Shown here one piece after another: positions 45,016 through 54,460 of a DNA stretch of 64,000 bases. Position 1 is the stretch's first letter. Every line of letters begins with the position of its first letter. The DNA lies in NCBI RefSeq assembly GCF_005153485.1, contig NZ_CP039740.1, forward strand, positions 682,001-746,000, given 5' to 3'. The notes below the pieces were generated by a model, which searched no databases, was not told the DNA's origin, and saw only the letters and a program-made list of their open reading frames with translations. A program made the translations under genes and the position numbers. Source of the DNA: Pseudolabrys sp. FHR47. GTDB lineage: Bacteria > Pseudomonadota > Alphaproteobacteria > Rhizobiales > Xanthobacteraceae.

Positions 45016-45717
45016 ATGCGTTGTCTAAGCGTTGCTGCCGCCGTTGCGGCTCTCATGGCATTCGCGCCGTCCGCCGCGCGGGCCGACATCGTCATCACCA
45101 TCAGCAAGGCGCAGCAGCGCGTAGCCGTCGCGGTCGACGGCGCAGAGCGCTATCGCTGGCCGGTGTCCACCGGCCGCCGCGGCTATGACACGCCGGTTGG
45201 CAAATTTCGCCCTGTGCGGCTCGAGAAGAGCTGGTATTCGCGCAAATACGACTGGGCGCCGATGCCGCATTCGATCTTCTTCTACCGCGGCTACGCCATG
45301 CACGGCACGACGGAGGAACGTAACCTCGGCCGCCGTGCCTCGCATGGCTGCGTGCGGCTGAGCAAGGAGAACGCGGCGACCTTGTTCGCCATAGTGCGAG
45401 CCCGTGGCAGCGCCAACGCGCGCATCGTCGTGGTCAACGGGCCACTGCCGAAAATTCAGGACAGCCCGGATGCCCACATTGCCGCGTTGGACCAAGAGGC
45501 TGATCCAGCGGCGGCGCTGGCGAAGGCGACCGATGACGACATCATCCAGGTGACCGTGACGCCGGACGCGCTGCCGCTGGCACGGCCTGCCGTCGTCCAA
45601 AAGGCTCGGCCGATCCGCGTCGAGAAATTCACGTCGGTCGGCAGCGAGGCCGAGGTGCTGCGCGGGCGTGAGGCCTGGCTGCGCAGCCTCGATCGCAAAT
45701 ACGGAATCGTGCGCTAA
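45016..45717 (+). CDS. L,D-transpeptidase (YkuD domain), first of a tandem pair
   Basis: Secreted cell-wall enzyme that makes 3-3 cross-links or anchors proteins to peptidoglycan. It has 233 residues with a signal peptide (MRCLSVAAAVAALMAFAPSA) and a YkuD domain about 23-140 with YAMHGTT and the catalytic Cys/His motif RRASHGCVRLSKENA. A C-terminal extension of about 90 residues has no known domain. It starts with the same GTCATGCG context as the next gene, with which it shares most of its domain sequence. Confidence 0.93.
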   Translation: MRCLSVAAAVAALMAFAPSAARADIVITISKAQQRVAVAVDGAERYRWPVSTGRRGYDTPVGKFRPVRLEKSWYSRKYDWAPMPHSIFFYRGYAMHGTTEERNLGRRASHGCVRLSKENAATLFAIVRARGSANARIVVVNGPLPKIQDSPDAHIAALDQEADPAAALAKATDDDIIQVTVTPDALPLARPAVVQKARPIRVEKFTSVGSEAEVLRGREAWLRSLDRKYGIVR

Positions 45718-45783
45718 CCACATTTAGTAATGGCCGCCCGGAGCCGGCCTTGGTTACAGTAAACAGGCGCCGGGAGTTTTGTC

Positions 45784-46404
45784 ATGCGTCGTCTAGCCGC
45801 CACCTTGTTCGCGCTCGCGCTCGCGCTGTCGCTCGCCGCTCATGCGGCGCAGGCCGGCGTTCTCGTCACCGTGAACAAGTCGACGCAGGAACTCACCGTG
45901 GAGGTCGACGGCGTCCCGCAATATCGCTGGCCGGTCTCGACCGCGCGCTGGGGCTACAACACGCCGAACGGCACCTACCGGCCGCAGCGCCTTGAGCGTC
46001 AATGGTACTCGCGCAAGTACGACTGGTCGCCGATGCCCTATTCGATCTTCTTTGCCGGCGGCTATGCCATCCACGGCAGCACCGAGATCTCGCGCCTCGG
46101 CCGTCCGGCTTCGCATGGCTGCATCCGCCTGCATCCGAAGAACGCCGCGGTGCTGTTCGATCTCGTCAAGCGTAACGCCGGCGCGGTGCGCATCGACATC
46201 ATCGGCAGCCGCCCCGGAGCGGAGCCGGAAGCGCGCCGCTCGCGCGGCACGCGGACGGTCGAGTTCCGGCCGCGCAAGCGCGTCGTGCATGAGGAACGGA
46301 TCGTGCGCCAGCGCATCAGCCCGCCGCCTTATGGCTTCGAGGAAATCTTCATCGAGCCACCGCGTGCTCACTCGCGCCGCGCGGTGCAGTGGGATGATTT
46401 CTAG
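45784..46404 (+). CDS. L,D-transpeptidase (YkuD domain), second of a tandem pair
   Basis: Paralogue of the preceding gene, 206 residues. It has a signal peptide (MRRLAATLFALALALSLAAH) and a YkuD domain with YAIHGST and RPASHGCIRLHPKNA, then an Arg-rich C-terminus. Long shared stretches (QYRWPVST, WYSRKYDW, PMPYSIFF) indicate a tandem duplication with diverged C-terminal tails. It has its own 66-bp upstream gap. Confidence 0.93.
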   Translation: MRRLAATLFALALALSLAAHAAQAGVLVTVNKSTQELTVEVDGVPQYRWPVSTARWGYNTPNGTYRPQRLERQWYSRKYDWSPMPYSIFFAGGYAIHGSTEISRLGRPASHGCIRLHPKNAAVLFDLVKRNAGAVRIDIIGSRPGAEPEARRSRGTRTVEFRPRKRVVHEERIVRQRISPPPYGFEEIFIEPPRAHSRRAVQWDDF

Positions 46405-46408
46405 AGTC

Positions 46409-46711
46409 TCAATGCCCGCGCCGCTTGCGCGTCGCCGCCGCCTTCTTGGCCGAGCGTGAGCGCGCCGCCTTGGAGCGCGCAGCCGAAGCACGGCCGCCGA
46501 TCCTGCCGCCCTTGCGGGACGAGGCGTGGCTCTCTTTCTTGCCCCGGCCGGAGCCCGATTTCTTGCCGCCGCCGGTTTCCTTGTTGACTGTGGCCCAGGC
46601 GCGCCGCTCGGCTTCCTTGTGCGAGACGCCGCGTTTCTCGTAGCCTTCCTCGATGTGCTCGGCCTTGCGCTTCTGCTTGCCGGTGTAGGCCGCCTTGCTG
46701 CCGCGGGGCAT
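46409..46711 (-). CDS. Small basic protein of the plasmid-stabilization-annotated family
   Basis: Protein of 100 residues, strongly Lys/Arg/Gly/Ser-rich. It starts MPRGSKAAYTGKQKRKAEHIEEGYEKRG and continues ERRAWATVNKETGGGKKSGSG. Related proteins are commonly labelled plasmid stabilization protein without experimental proof. The basic low-complexity C-terminus (KAARSRSAKKAAATRKRR) suggests nucleic-acid binding. AAGGAG stands 7 bp before ATG 46711. Confidence 0.85.
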   Translation of the reverse strand: MPRGSKAAYTGKQKRKAEHIEEGYEKRGVSHKEAERRAWATVNKETGGGKKSGSGRGKKESHASSRKGGRIGGRASAARSKAARSRSAKKAAATRKRRGH

Positions 46712-46781
46712 GTTGCTTCTCCTTGCGTTCGTTCCCCATTCGCTGAACGCGCGGCAAAGTGAAGCGTTCCTCCTTCATTCC

Positions 46782-46826
46782 GCATGATCTTGTCCGAAAA
46801 CCGGAATCCACTTTTCGGGATCATGC
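46782..46826. repeat. Palindromic repeat after csaA
   Basis: GCATGATC...GATCATGC outer arms (46782-46789, 46819-46826) and inner arms CCGAAAA/TTTTCGG (46794-46800, 46812-46818). It begins 4 bp after the csaA stop. This kind of unit is common between genes in Hyphomicrobiales; it may end transcription, though no T-run follows. Confidence 0.8.
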
Positions 46827-46829
46827 GGG

Positions 46830-47171
46830 CTAGAACAGGGGAACGCCGAGTTCGACCTCCTGTTGCGGCGTGACGTAGATCGTCGCGCCGGCGTCGCCCG
46901 GCACGCCGAGCGTCAGCACCTCCGACACTTCCGGCCCCATCTTGCGCGGTGCGAAATTGACGACCGCCAGCACCTGGCGGCCGATCAGCGCCTCCTTCGG
47001 ATAATTGCGATAGGCGCCGCACGACACCTTGGTGCCGATCTCGTCGCCGAAGTCGATGGTCAGGCGCCAGGTCGGTTTCTTCGTCTTCGCCTCCTCGACC
47101 TTGACGATGCGGCCGACGCGAATGTCGAGCGCGTCGAAGGCGGAGAAGTCGGCGATTGGTTTGATGGGCAT
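46830..47171 (-). CDS. csaA: tRNA-binding/secretion chaperone-like protein CsaA
   Basis: OB-fold protein of 113 residues, the whole length being a tRNA-binding domain: FDALDIRVGRIVKVEEAKTKK, then DFGDEIGTKVSCGAYRNYP and VNFAPRKMGPEVSEVLTLG. CsaA of Bacillus binds SecA and preproteins; the domain resembles the MetRS C-terminal dimerisation domain. Its role here is not proven. Confidence 0.92.
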   Translation of the reverse strand: MPIKPIADFSAFDALDIRVGRIVKVEEAKTKKPTWRLTIDFGDEIGTKVSCGAYRNYPKEALIGRQVLAVVNFAPRKMGPEVSEVLTLGVPGDAGATIYVTPQQEVELGVPLF

Positions 47172-47677
47172 GAGGCTCCCTCAGGTGTCATCGTGCGCGA
47201 ACGATCCAGCTATTGCTTGCTGCCAGAATGCGTCAAGCGCTGGGTCCTCCGCCTTCGCGGAGGACGACAAGGGAAGCAGGCGCGCAACATCGCCCCTGTT
47301 CTTTGAGCGGCGCGGGGGCGCCGGCGTCCCGGTTTATTTTAATGGAGCCTCGGGAGGCGCCATGGGGGCTTGCGAGGCCCCCAGATGGCGGAGTCCCTTG
47401 CGATCGGGCCCGCCGAGCGTGCTTTGCGAGAGCACGCGCCGGTTCAGCGGAACCGGCTGCGCCTCCCGACGCTCCATCATCGATGCGCAGTGTCGGCGCA
47501 CCGGCCTCCGCTCGCCTCGTCACCGCTCGAGACGGTGGGGGAGGCAAGTGCAGACAGAGGAAGAATGCCACATTATAGGAATAGTGTCAACAAGTGCGTT
47601 CGATTCGAAACGCGGCGCATTGCACGAGGCGCGGCCCCTCTCCATGATCGCGCTCCATTCGATTCCAGGAGTGCGAG
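47172..47677. other. 506-bp region without a gene: one bipartite repeat and a hairpin-rich block
   Basis: The left part (47188-47268) is a bipartite palindrome: ATCGT-N6-ACGAT, CCAG, then CTGG and hairpin GTCCTCCGC-CTTC-GCGGAGGAC at 47244-47265. From about 47300 to 47540 come at least six stem-loops. The most regular are at 47358-47390 and 47417-47437, both with the loop TTGCGAG, plus CCGGTTC-AGCG-GAACCGG at 47439-47456. The last 140 bp are plainer and lead into the SDR gene. Open frames here have no protein-like features. Confidence 0.7.
47358..47537. ncRNA. Candidate structured RNA or repeat: chain of stem-loops with shared TTGCGA loops
   Basis: Stem-loops in order: CGCCAT+GGGGGC/GCCCCC+ATGGCG with loop TTGCGAG (47358-47390); CCC/GGG with loop TTGCGATC (47395-47408); GCGTGCT/AGCACGC with loop TTGCGAG (47417-47437); CCGGTTC/GAACCGG (47439-47456); TGCGC/GCGCA (47484-47500); CACCG/CGGTG (47521-47537). 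Strand is undecided; on the other strand the loops read CTCGCAA. I cannot match it to a known RNA family. Confidence 0.35.
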
Positions 47678-48373
47678 ATGAAGGTTGCGATCGTGACAGC
47701 GGGCGGCAGCGGCATGGGCGCGGCCTGCGCGAGGAAGCTGGCCGCCGACGGCTACAAGGTCGCGGTCCTGTCGTCGTCCGGCAAAGGTGAGGCGCTGGCG
47801 AAGGAACTCGGCGGCATCGGCGTCACCGGGTCCAACCAGTCGAACGACGATCTCAAGCGGCTGGTCGACGAGACCATGGCGAAGTGGGGCCGCGTCGATG
47901 CGCTGGTCAACAGCGCCGGTCACGGCCCACGCGACGAGATACTCAAGATCACCGACGAGCAGTGGCACACCGGCATGGATGTGTACTTGATGAGTGCGAT
48001 CCGCCCCACGCGCCTCGTCGCGCCGATCATGGCCGCGCAAAAGGAGGGCGCAATCGTCAACATCTCGACGGCCTGGGCCTTCGAGCCGAGCCCGATGTTT
48101 CCGACCTCGGGCGTGTTCCGCGCCGGGCTCGCCGCCTTCACCAAATTGTTCGCCGATCAATATGCCGCGAGCAATGTGCGGATGAACAATGTGCTGCCGG
48201 GCTGGATCGATTCATTGCCGCAGCAGGATGCGCGCCGCGACAGCGTGCCGATGCAGCGCTACGGCAAGTCCGAGGAGATCGCCGCCACGGTGGCGTTTCT
48301 CGTGTCGGATGGCGCCGGCTACATCACCGGACAGAATCTGAAGGTCGATGGCGGGCTGATGCGCGGGATTTGA
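47678..48373 (+). CDS. Atypical SDR family protein lacking the YxxxK motif
   Basis: Short-chain-dehydrogenase fold of 231 residues. It has the cofactor loop TAGGSGMG near residue 7, NSAGHGPRDE, serine in NISTAWAF, and C-terminal FLVSDGAGYITGQNLKVDGG. Where active SDRs have YSASK, aligned through the following AG..AFTK, this protein has SGVFR, so both catalytic Tyr and Lys are replaced. It may be a non-catalytic binding protein or use another acid. A Bug-type binding protein gene follows 64 bp later. Confidence 0.88.
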   Translation: MKVAIVTAGGSGMGAACARKLAADGYKVAVLSSSGKGEALAKELGGIGVTGSNQSNDDLKRLVDETMAKWGRVDALVNSAGHGPRDEILKITDEQWHTGMDVYLMSAIRPTRLVAPIMAAQKEGAIVNISTAWAFEPSPMFPTSGVFRAGLAAFTKLFADQYAASNVRMNNVLPGWIDSLPQQDARRDSVPMQRYGKSEEIAATVAFLVSDGAGYITGQNLKVDGGLMRGI

Positions 48374-48437
48374 TTTTCACGGTCCGTTCGTAGAAACTGC
48401 CCGGCGATAAAAAGTAAAAAATAACCGGGGGGAAATC

Positions 48438-49430
48438 ATGGTGCACCGCGCCATTGCTGCTTCTTTGATCGCGGCTATTCTTGCATTCAGTTCGGCTGCA
48501 CCTGTCCGCGCCGATGACTATCCGTCCGGCAATGTGACCGTGGTGGTTGGGCTGGGCGCCGGCTCGGCGATGGATGTGATCACACGCATGTATGGGCAGG
48601 CGCTGTCCACCCGCTTCGGCAAGCCGTTCGTTGTCGAAAACCGCGGCGCGGCGGCCGGCAACGTCGCCGCCGAATTCGTGTCCCGCGCGCAGCCGGACGG
48701 CCGCACCTTGTTCGTCGCGTCCAGCGGCGTCTTCGCGATCAACGGCATCTTCTTCAAATCGCTGCCTTACGATGCCGCGAGGGATTTCGCGCCGATCGCG
48801 GTTTACCTGAAGACACCGTTCATCCTCGTCACCAGCGCGCAATCGCCGATCAAGTCGCTGCCCGAACTGACGAAAGCGGCGAAGGCCGAGCCGGGGAAGA
48901 TTACCTACGCCTCATCGGGCGTCGCTCTGGCGCCGCATCTGGCGGGCGAACTCCTGAAGATGAAGCTCGGCATCGATCTCAACCACGTGCCCTACAAGGG
49001 CAACTGGCCGCAGGCCGTGGGCGACGTCGCGGCGCGGCATGTCGATCTGGCGTTCTCCGATCCGTCGGTCGCCATTCCGCTGATCAAGGACGGCAAGCTG
49101 CGGGCGCTCGGCGTCAGTTCGTCGGCGCGGCTGCCGCAACTGCCGGACGTCCCGACCATCGCCGAAGTCATCGGCGCACCGGATTTCGAAGCGGTGTCGT
49201 GGCACGCCATCGTCGCGCCGGCCAAGACGCCTCAGCCTGTCATTGATGCGCTGTCGGCGGCGATGATCGAAGCTTTCAAGGACCCGGCGATCGTCGGCCG
49301 TATCGAGACGATGGGCCTGATGCCGATGAAGCCGCCGCTCAGCCCGGCCGCGACAAAAGCCTTCATGCAGGCCGAGACCGTAAAGTGGGGCGACCTGTTG
49401 AAGCGGCTTAATCTCGTGGCGAGTCAGTAG
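48438..49430 (+). CDS. Tripartite tricarboxylate transporter (Bug) substrate-binding protein
   Basis: Periplasmic Bug-family receptor of 330 residues with a signal peptide (MVHRAIAASLIAAILAFSSA). It has the family pattern VVGLGAGSAMDVITRMYGQAL, VVENRGAAAGNVAAEFV and PDGRTLFVASSGVFAIN. Many Bug proteins are orphans without TctAB membrane genes, as here. The ligand is probably an aromatic or carboxylic acid; unknown. Confidence 0.92.
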   Translation: MVHRAIAASLIAAILAFSSAAPVRADDYPSGNVTVVVGLGAGSAMDVITRMYGQALSTRFGKPFVVENRGAAAGNVAAEFVSRAQPDGRTLFVASSGVFAINGIFFKSLPYDAARDFAPIAVYLKTPFILVTSAQSPIKSLPELTKAAKAEPGKITYASSGVALAPHLAGELLKMKLGIDLNHVPYKGNWPQAVGDVAARHVDLAFSDPSVAIPLIKDGKLRALGVSSSARLPQLPDVPTIAEVIGAPDFEAVSWHAIVAPAKTPQPVIDALSAAMIEAFKDPAIVGRIETMGLMPMKPPLSPAATKAFMQAETVKWGDLLKRLNLVASQ

Positions 49431-49443
49431 GGACGACTTGTTC

Positions 49444-49524
49444 TTGTAGTCCGCGTGGAGCGGAGCGGAATGCGGGGCGGCGGACGAGAAGCCCCGGATT
49501 TCGCTTCGCTCTATCCGGGCTACA
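49444..49524. repeat. Palindromic repeat downstream of the Bug gene
   Basis: Outer arms TGTAG/CTACA with CCCCGGAT...ATCCGGG around TCGCTTCGCT in the right half (49490-49524). It lies 14 bp after the Bug stop and 14 bp before the convergent RraA-like stop, so it may separate the two transcripts. Confidence 0.7.
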
Positions 49525-49537
49525 TATTTTCGCGGCC

Positions 49538-50203
49538 TCACAAAATCCCATACTTTTTATAGACATCCGCCAGCAGCTTGCCCTGCAGCAGTTCGTCGCG
49601 CGAGCGGTTTTCGCCCTCAACCTTCCTGAACGCCGCCTCGAACACCTTGTCCTCGATCTCGCGCGGGATGACGACGACGCCGTCGACGTCGCCGAACACG
49701 ATGTCGCCCGAGCGCACCTTGACGCCGCCGCATTGCATCGGCCGGTCGATCTCCAGCATCTTGCCGCGGCCGCGCGAATCGAGCGGGCCGATGCCGCCGG
49801 CGAACACTGGAAATTTCATGTCGCGGATGAAGCGCACGTCGCGGGTGAGCCCGTCCGTGACGCAGCCGACGCCGCCGCGCATTTTGGTCGCAGTGGTGAG
49901 CAGTTCGCCCCACGGCGCGATGGTGAGGTTGCCGGCGCAGCCGAGCACGGGGATTTCGCCCGGCTTGATGTCGTCGATCAGCTTGATTTCGAGTTCGTAG
50001 GGGTTCTCGCCCTCGGGCCCGGCATCGCACACCGCCATATAGGCGCCGGTGCGGGCGCGGCCGATGAGCACCTGCGCCTCGTCGAGCGGACGGATGTTGG
50101 GCGTCATCGCCTGTCCGGTGTGGCCGAGGCTGTCGAGCACGTCGGAGAGGACGGGGGTGTAGAGCTTGTCCTTGGCCCGTGTGAGGTCGTCGGTGCTCAG
50201 CAT
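49538..50203 (-). CDS. RraA family protein (ribonuclease-inhibitor/aldolase-like)
   Basis: Protein of 221 residues of the RraA/HMG-aldolase fold with GCAGNLTIAPWGELLTTA, RGGVGCVTDGLTRDV (metal and substrate site) and VFGDVDGVVVIPRE. Some members regulate RNase E; many others are class II 4-hydroxy-4-methyl-2-oxoglutarate or oxaloacetate aldolase-type enzymes. The longer form and the transporter neighbourhood favour an enzyme, but this is inference. Confidence 0.88.
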   Translation of the reverse strand: MLSTDDLTRAKDKLYTPVLSDVLDSLGHTGQAMTPNIRPLDEAQVLIGRARTGAYMAVCDAGPEGENPYELEIKLIDDIKPGEIPVLGCAGNLTIAPWGELLTTATKMRGGVGCVTDGLTRDVRFIRDMKFPVFAGGIGPLDSRGRGKMLEIDRPMQCGGVKVRSGDIVFGDVDGVVVIPREIEDKVFEAAFRKVEGENRSRDELLQGKLLADVYKKYGIL

Positions 50204-50311
50204 GCCGTTTCTCCCGATATGGTTTTGATTTTCAGGCAGTGTGGCTGAGGTGCCGGAGCGGCGTCAATTGTGCGGGTGCAAGGAGAGAGATGACGCGCGG
50301 GCCTCAATCCG

Positions 50312-50402
50312 CCTCATCCTGAGGAACGGTCACAGGTCGCGTCTCGAAGGATGGAGCGTCCTCGACCTTCGAGGCTCCCTTTGCTTGTTCCTCAGGATGA
50401 GG
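50312..50402. repeat. 91-bp element with 16-bp perfect terminal inverted repeats
   Basis: Left CCTCATCCTGAGGAAC (50312-50327), right GTTCCTCAGGATGAGG (50387-50402), with TCGAAGG and CCTTCGA arms inside. Typical intergenic palindrome of this bacterial group; no coding capacity. Confidence 0.85.
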
Positions 50403-50417
50403 CCAGGAAGTACGTAG

Positions 50418-50445
50418 GGCGGGTTAGCCGAAGGCGTAACCCGCC
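50418..50445. repeat. 28-bp palindromic repeat
   Basis: GGCGGGTTA-GCC-GAAG-GCG-TAACCCGCC, a near-perfect stem-loop. Possible transcription stop or stray repeat just before the A+T-rich gene. Confidence 0.75.
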
Positions 50446-50523
50446 GCTTATCTGTAAAGTTGGACGGTGGACCACGATTCGTTGGCGCGCCCGGCTGGGA
50501 GGCGCTCCAATAAGGAGCACGAC

Positions 50524-51258
50524 ATGACACTTGAGAAAGCCGCAACATTCATCACAGTATCAACTGTGTTGATAATTGCCCTATCTAGCGGTCATGAGCT
50601 TGGCTATTTCTATCGCCTGGGCGGAAATTTCTTTCAAACGTTCATAACGGCCAGCGACTATTTTGCTAACGCCGCCCTATGGGCGCCTTTTGCGCTAATC
50701 ACGATTATTAGCTGGTGGCACTGGAAATGGGTGTGGGAGGCGCCTCCTTCCGTGCCGACACGCGATTGGCGTACGTGGGTTTTGCCAGCTCTTATTGTTA
50801 TCCCACCTATTTTGGTTTTTATTTTTGGCGTCGAAAGTCTCAAGCTGCTTTATCTAATTGCGTTTGTTTATCTTTGGTTGGTCGTCTTTGAAAAAATACT
50901 TCCATTGCAGGGAGTAAACGGCTTTCCTGCCGAAATTCGTCTATTGCTTAGAGGTAGCGGTCCGGCCTTCGCGGCTCTGTTTTACTTAGGTTATATTAGC
51001 GCGAGCGGTGATATGATTGTTTCAAAGGAGCCTTATATTCTAAAATTGAAAGACGCTCATGATTCAATTCTTAGGGTGCCGCTGAGAAATTTCGACAAAG
51101 GCGTTCTTTTCAGAGACCCAGTAAATAACCGGATTGAATTCATTCCGAGAGAGAATATTGAGTCGTTGGGGAAGATGAGTTTTGCTGAGCGTGGTACGCC
51201 GCTTTCTTGCCGCTGGTTTGCAATTAATTGTATTGAGCAAAACCAGGTGAATCCATGA
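50524..51258 (+). CDS. Hypothetical membrane protein of A+T-rich composition
   Basis: Protein of 244 residues from ATG 50524, with AAGGAG 7 bp upstream. It has four to five hydrophobic segments in the first 160 residues (FITVSTVLIIALSSG, ALWAPFALITIISWW, WVLPALIVIPPILVFIF, LLYLIAFVYLWLVVF, AFAALFYLGYI). They are followed by a soluble tail (LRNFDKGVLFRDPVNNRIEFIPRENI). Base composition is clearly lower in G+C and codons end in A/T far more often than in flanking genes, a sign of recent transfer. No known family is recognised. Confidence 0.75.
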   Translation: MTLEKAATFITVSTVLIIALSSGHELGYFYRLGGNFFQTFITASDYFANAALWAPFALITIISWWHWKWVWEAPPSVPTRDWRTWVLPALIVIPPILVFIFGVESLKLLYLIAFVYLWLVVFEKILPLQGVNGFPAEIRLLLRGSGPAFAALFYLGYISASGDMIVSKEPYILKLKDAHDSILRVPLRNFDKGVLFRDPVNNRIEFIPRENIESLGKMSFAERGTPLSCRWFAINCIEQNQVNP

Positions 51259-51314
51259 ATGGTCCGTATGGCTACTATGTAGCAGCAGACAAGAATTGAA
51301 TTGGCTGCTCGTAC

Positions 51315-53126
<1,812 letters not shown>

Positions 53127-53173
53127 GGCCGCGAGATAACACCCGAATCCGGGGCCAGCAAGGCGATCTAATT

Positions 53174-53212
53174 GTCATTCCGGCTAGGCCGCCGGCGGCG
53201 CCCGGGAATGAC
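53174..53212. repeat. Palindromic repeat upstream of lepA
   Basis: GTCATTCCGG (53174-53183) faces CCGGGAATGAC (53202-53212). It lies between the glycosyltransferase stop (53216) and the lepA start in the leftward direction and may separate the two transcripts. Confidence 0.65.
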
Positions 53213-53215
53213 CAA

Positions 53216-54379
53216 TTAATGCGCCTTCCAGACCACCGCGGCGGAAACGGTGTAATTCCACACCGCCCCCATCACCGCCCCACCTAGGCCGGCAATCCAC
53301 CAGCTCGGGCCGCCGGCGTAGATCAGGCTGGCGACGCCGATATTGGAAATCGCCCCGACCGAGCAGATCAGCTGGAATTCGATCAGGCCCCGGACGAAGG
53401 CCCAGCCGGTCAGGCGCTGGTCGCGGTAGGTGTAGGCGTTGTTGAAGACGTAGTTCCAGGCGATGGCGACCATGGTGGCGATGGTCTGCTGCAGGCCGAA
53501 ACTTTCGACGCCGAGCGCATGCAGCGCGGTGAGGGCCGCCATATGCGCGCCGATACCGGTTAAGCCGACGAGGCAGAACAGCACGAAGCGGTACGACACC
53601 GCATCATTGGTCAGTTTGGCGAGCAGCAGCTGGCCGAAGTCGAGCGCGACACGGGCATCCAGCTTGCTCTCGCCGGCGAGCCGCGCGCCGAAGACATAAG
53701 GCAGCTCGGCGACGCGCAAGGTGTCGCGGCCGGTGGCGGCGATATCGAGCAGGATCTTGAAGCCTTGCGTGGATAGCTTCGGCGCCAGATCGTCAATGAC
53801 GTCGCGGCGGAGCATGAAAAAGCCGCTCATCGGATCGGTCAGTTCGACCTTGAGCAGTTTGCGCGCCAGCGCCGTGGACCACTGGCTGGCCTTGGCGCGG
53901 CCGGCGGAAAAGCCGGTGTCCGTGGTGCCGTCGAGATAGCGCGAGGCGACGACGAGATCGGTCCGGCCTTCGCGCAAGGTCGCGACCATTCGCGTGAGCA
54001 CGGTCTCGTCATGCTGGCCGTCGGCATCCATGACGGCGACATAACGCGCGCTGGAGGCCAGCATGCCCTCGATGCAGGCGCCGGCGAGGCCGCGGCGGCC
54101 GACGCGGCGGATGCAGCGCACCCGTCGGTCCTGCGCGCCGATGGCGCGGGTGACGGCGCTGGTGCCGTCCGGAGAATTGTCGTCGACAACGATGACTTCC
54201 CAATCGATCCCTTCGAGCGCCAGCGAGAGCCGCTCGACCATCACCGGAATGTTGGCGCGCTCGTTGAAGGCCGGCAGGACGACGGTCAGTTCAGGCGCGG
54301 GTTCGGCCGCCGGCGCCAGCGGGGGCGCCAGCCCAAGCGGCGTCTGAACAACCGTTTTTTCCAGGATCTGCTGCGCCAT
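53216..54379 (-). CDS. Polyprenol-phosphate glycosyltransferase (GT2) with C-terminal GtrA domain
   Basis: Membrane-bound GT2 enzyme of 387 residues. The catalytic domain is about 30-245 (VVLPAFNERANIPVMVERL, VVDDNSPDGT, VMDADGQHDE with the DxD-like site, DPMSGFFMLRR). A GtrA-type four-helix domain is about 260-387 (FCLVGLTGIGAHMAAL, WNYVFNNAYTYRD). It resembles dolichol-phosphate mannose synthases and probably makes a lipid-linked sugar donor for GT39-type enzymes such as that encoded at 55673. ATG 54379 was chosen; upstream frame is not coding. Confidence 0.92.
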   Translation of the reverse strand: MAQQILEKTVVQTPLGLAPPLAPAAEPAPELTVVLPAFNERANIPVMVERLSLALEGIDWEVIVVDDNSPDGTSAVTRAIGAQDRRVRCIRRVGRRGLAGACIEGMLASSARYVAVMDADGQHDETVLTRMVATLREGRTDLVVASRYLDGTTDTGFSAGRAKASQWSTALARKLLKVELTDPMSGFFMLRRDVIDDLAPKLSTQGFKILLDIAATGRDTLRVAELPYVFGARLAGESKLDARVALDFGQLLLAKLTNDAVSYRFVLFCLVGLTGIGAHMAALTALHALGVESFGLQQTIATMVAIAWNYVFNNAYTYRDQRLTGWAFVRGLIEFQLICSVGAISNIGVASLIYAGGPSWWIAGLGGAVMGAVWNYTVSAAVVWKAH

Positions 54380-54428
54380 GGCAGCGGCAGTGTGGTGGCT
54401 CGGCGTTAACGGCGGGTTCGCGGGCTTG

Positions 54429-54446
54429 ATTCCAATATAATGGAAT
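54429..54446 (+). promoter_or_regulatory. Inverted repeat enclosing a TATAAT -10 box upstream of the XRE-cupin gene
   Basis: ATTCCA-ATATAA-TGGAAT. The hexamer TATAAT (54436-54441) lies between and partly in the arms, 20 bp before the ATG at 54461. Binding of the XRE protein here would block RNA polymerase, so this is a candidate autoregulatory operator. A clear -35 box is not seen. Confidence 0.5.
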
Positions 54447-54460
54447 TGTAGGCTCTGATC

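Larger units (their letters stand above)
50204..50523. other. 320-bp region with two kinds of palindromic repeats
   Basis: Element 50312-50402 has perfect 16-bp ends CCTCATCCTGAGGAAC / GTTCCTCAGGATGAGG, with inner CGAAGG/CCTTCG arms. A second unit at 50418-50445, GGCGGGTTA...TAACCCGCC, follows. No gene is seen. An AAGGAG site at the right end belongs to the next gene. Confidence 0.8.

Noticed and set aside
47233-47571. 112-codon leftward frame in the hairpin-rich block
   Set aside because: Composition (Ala/Arg/Gly/Ser-rich) follows from the stem-loops; no start site or domain supports a protein.
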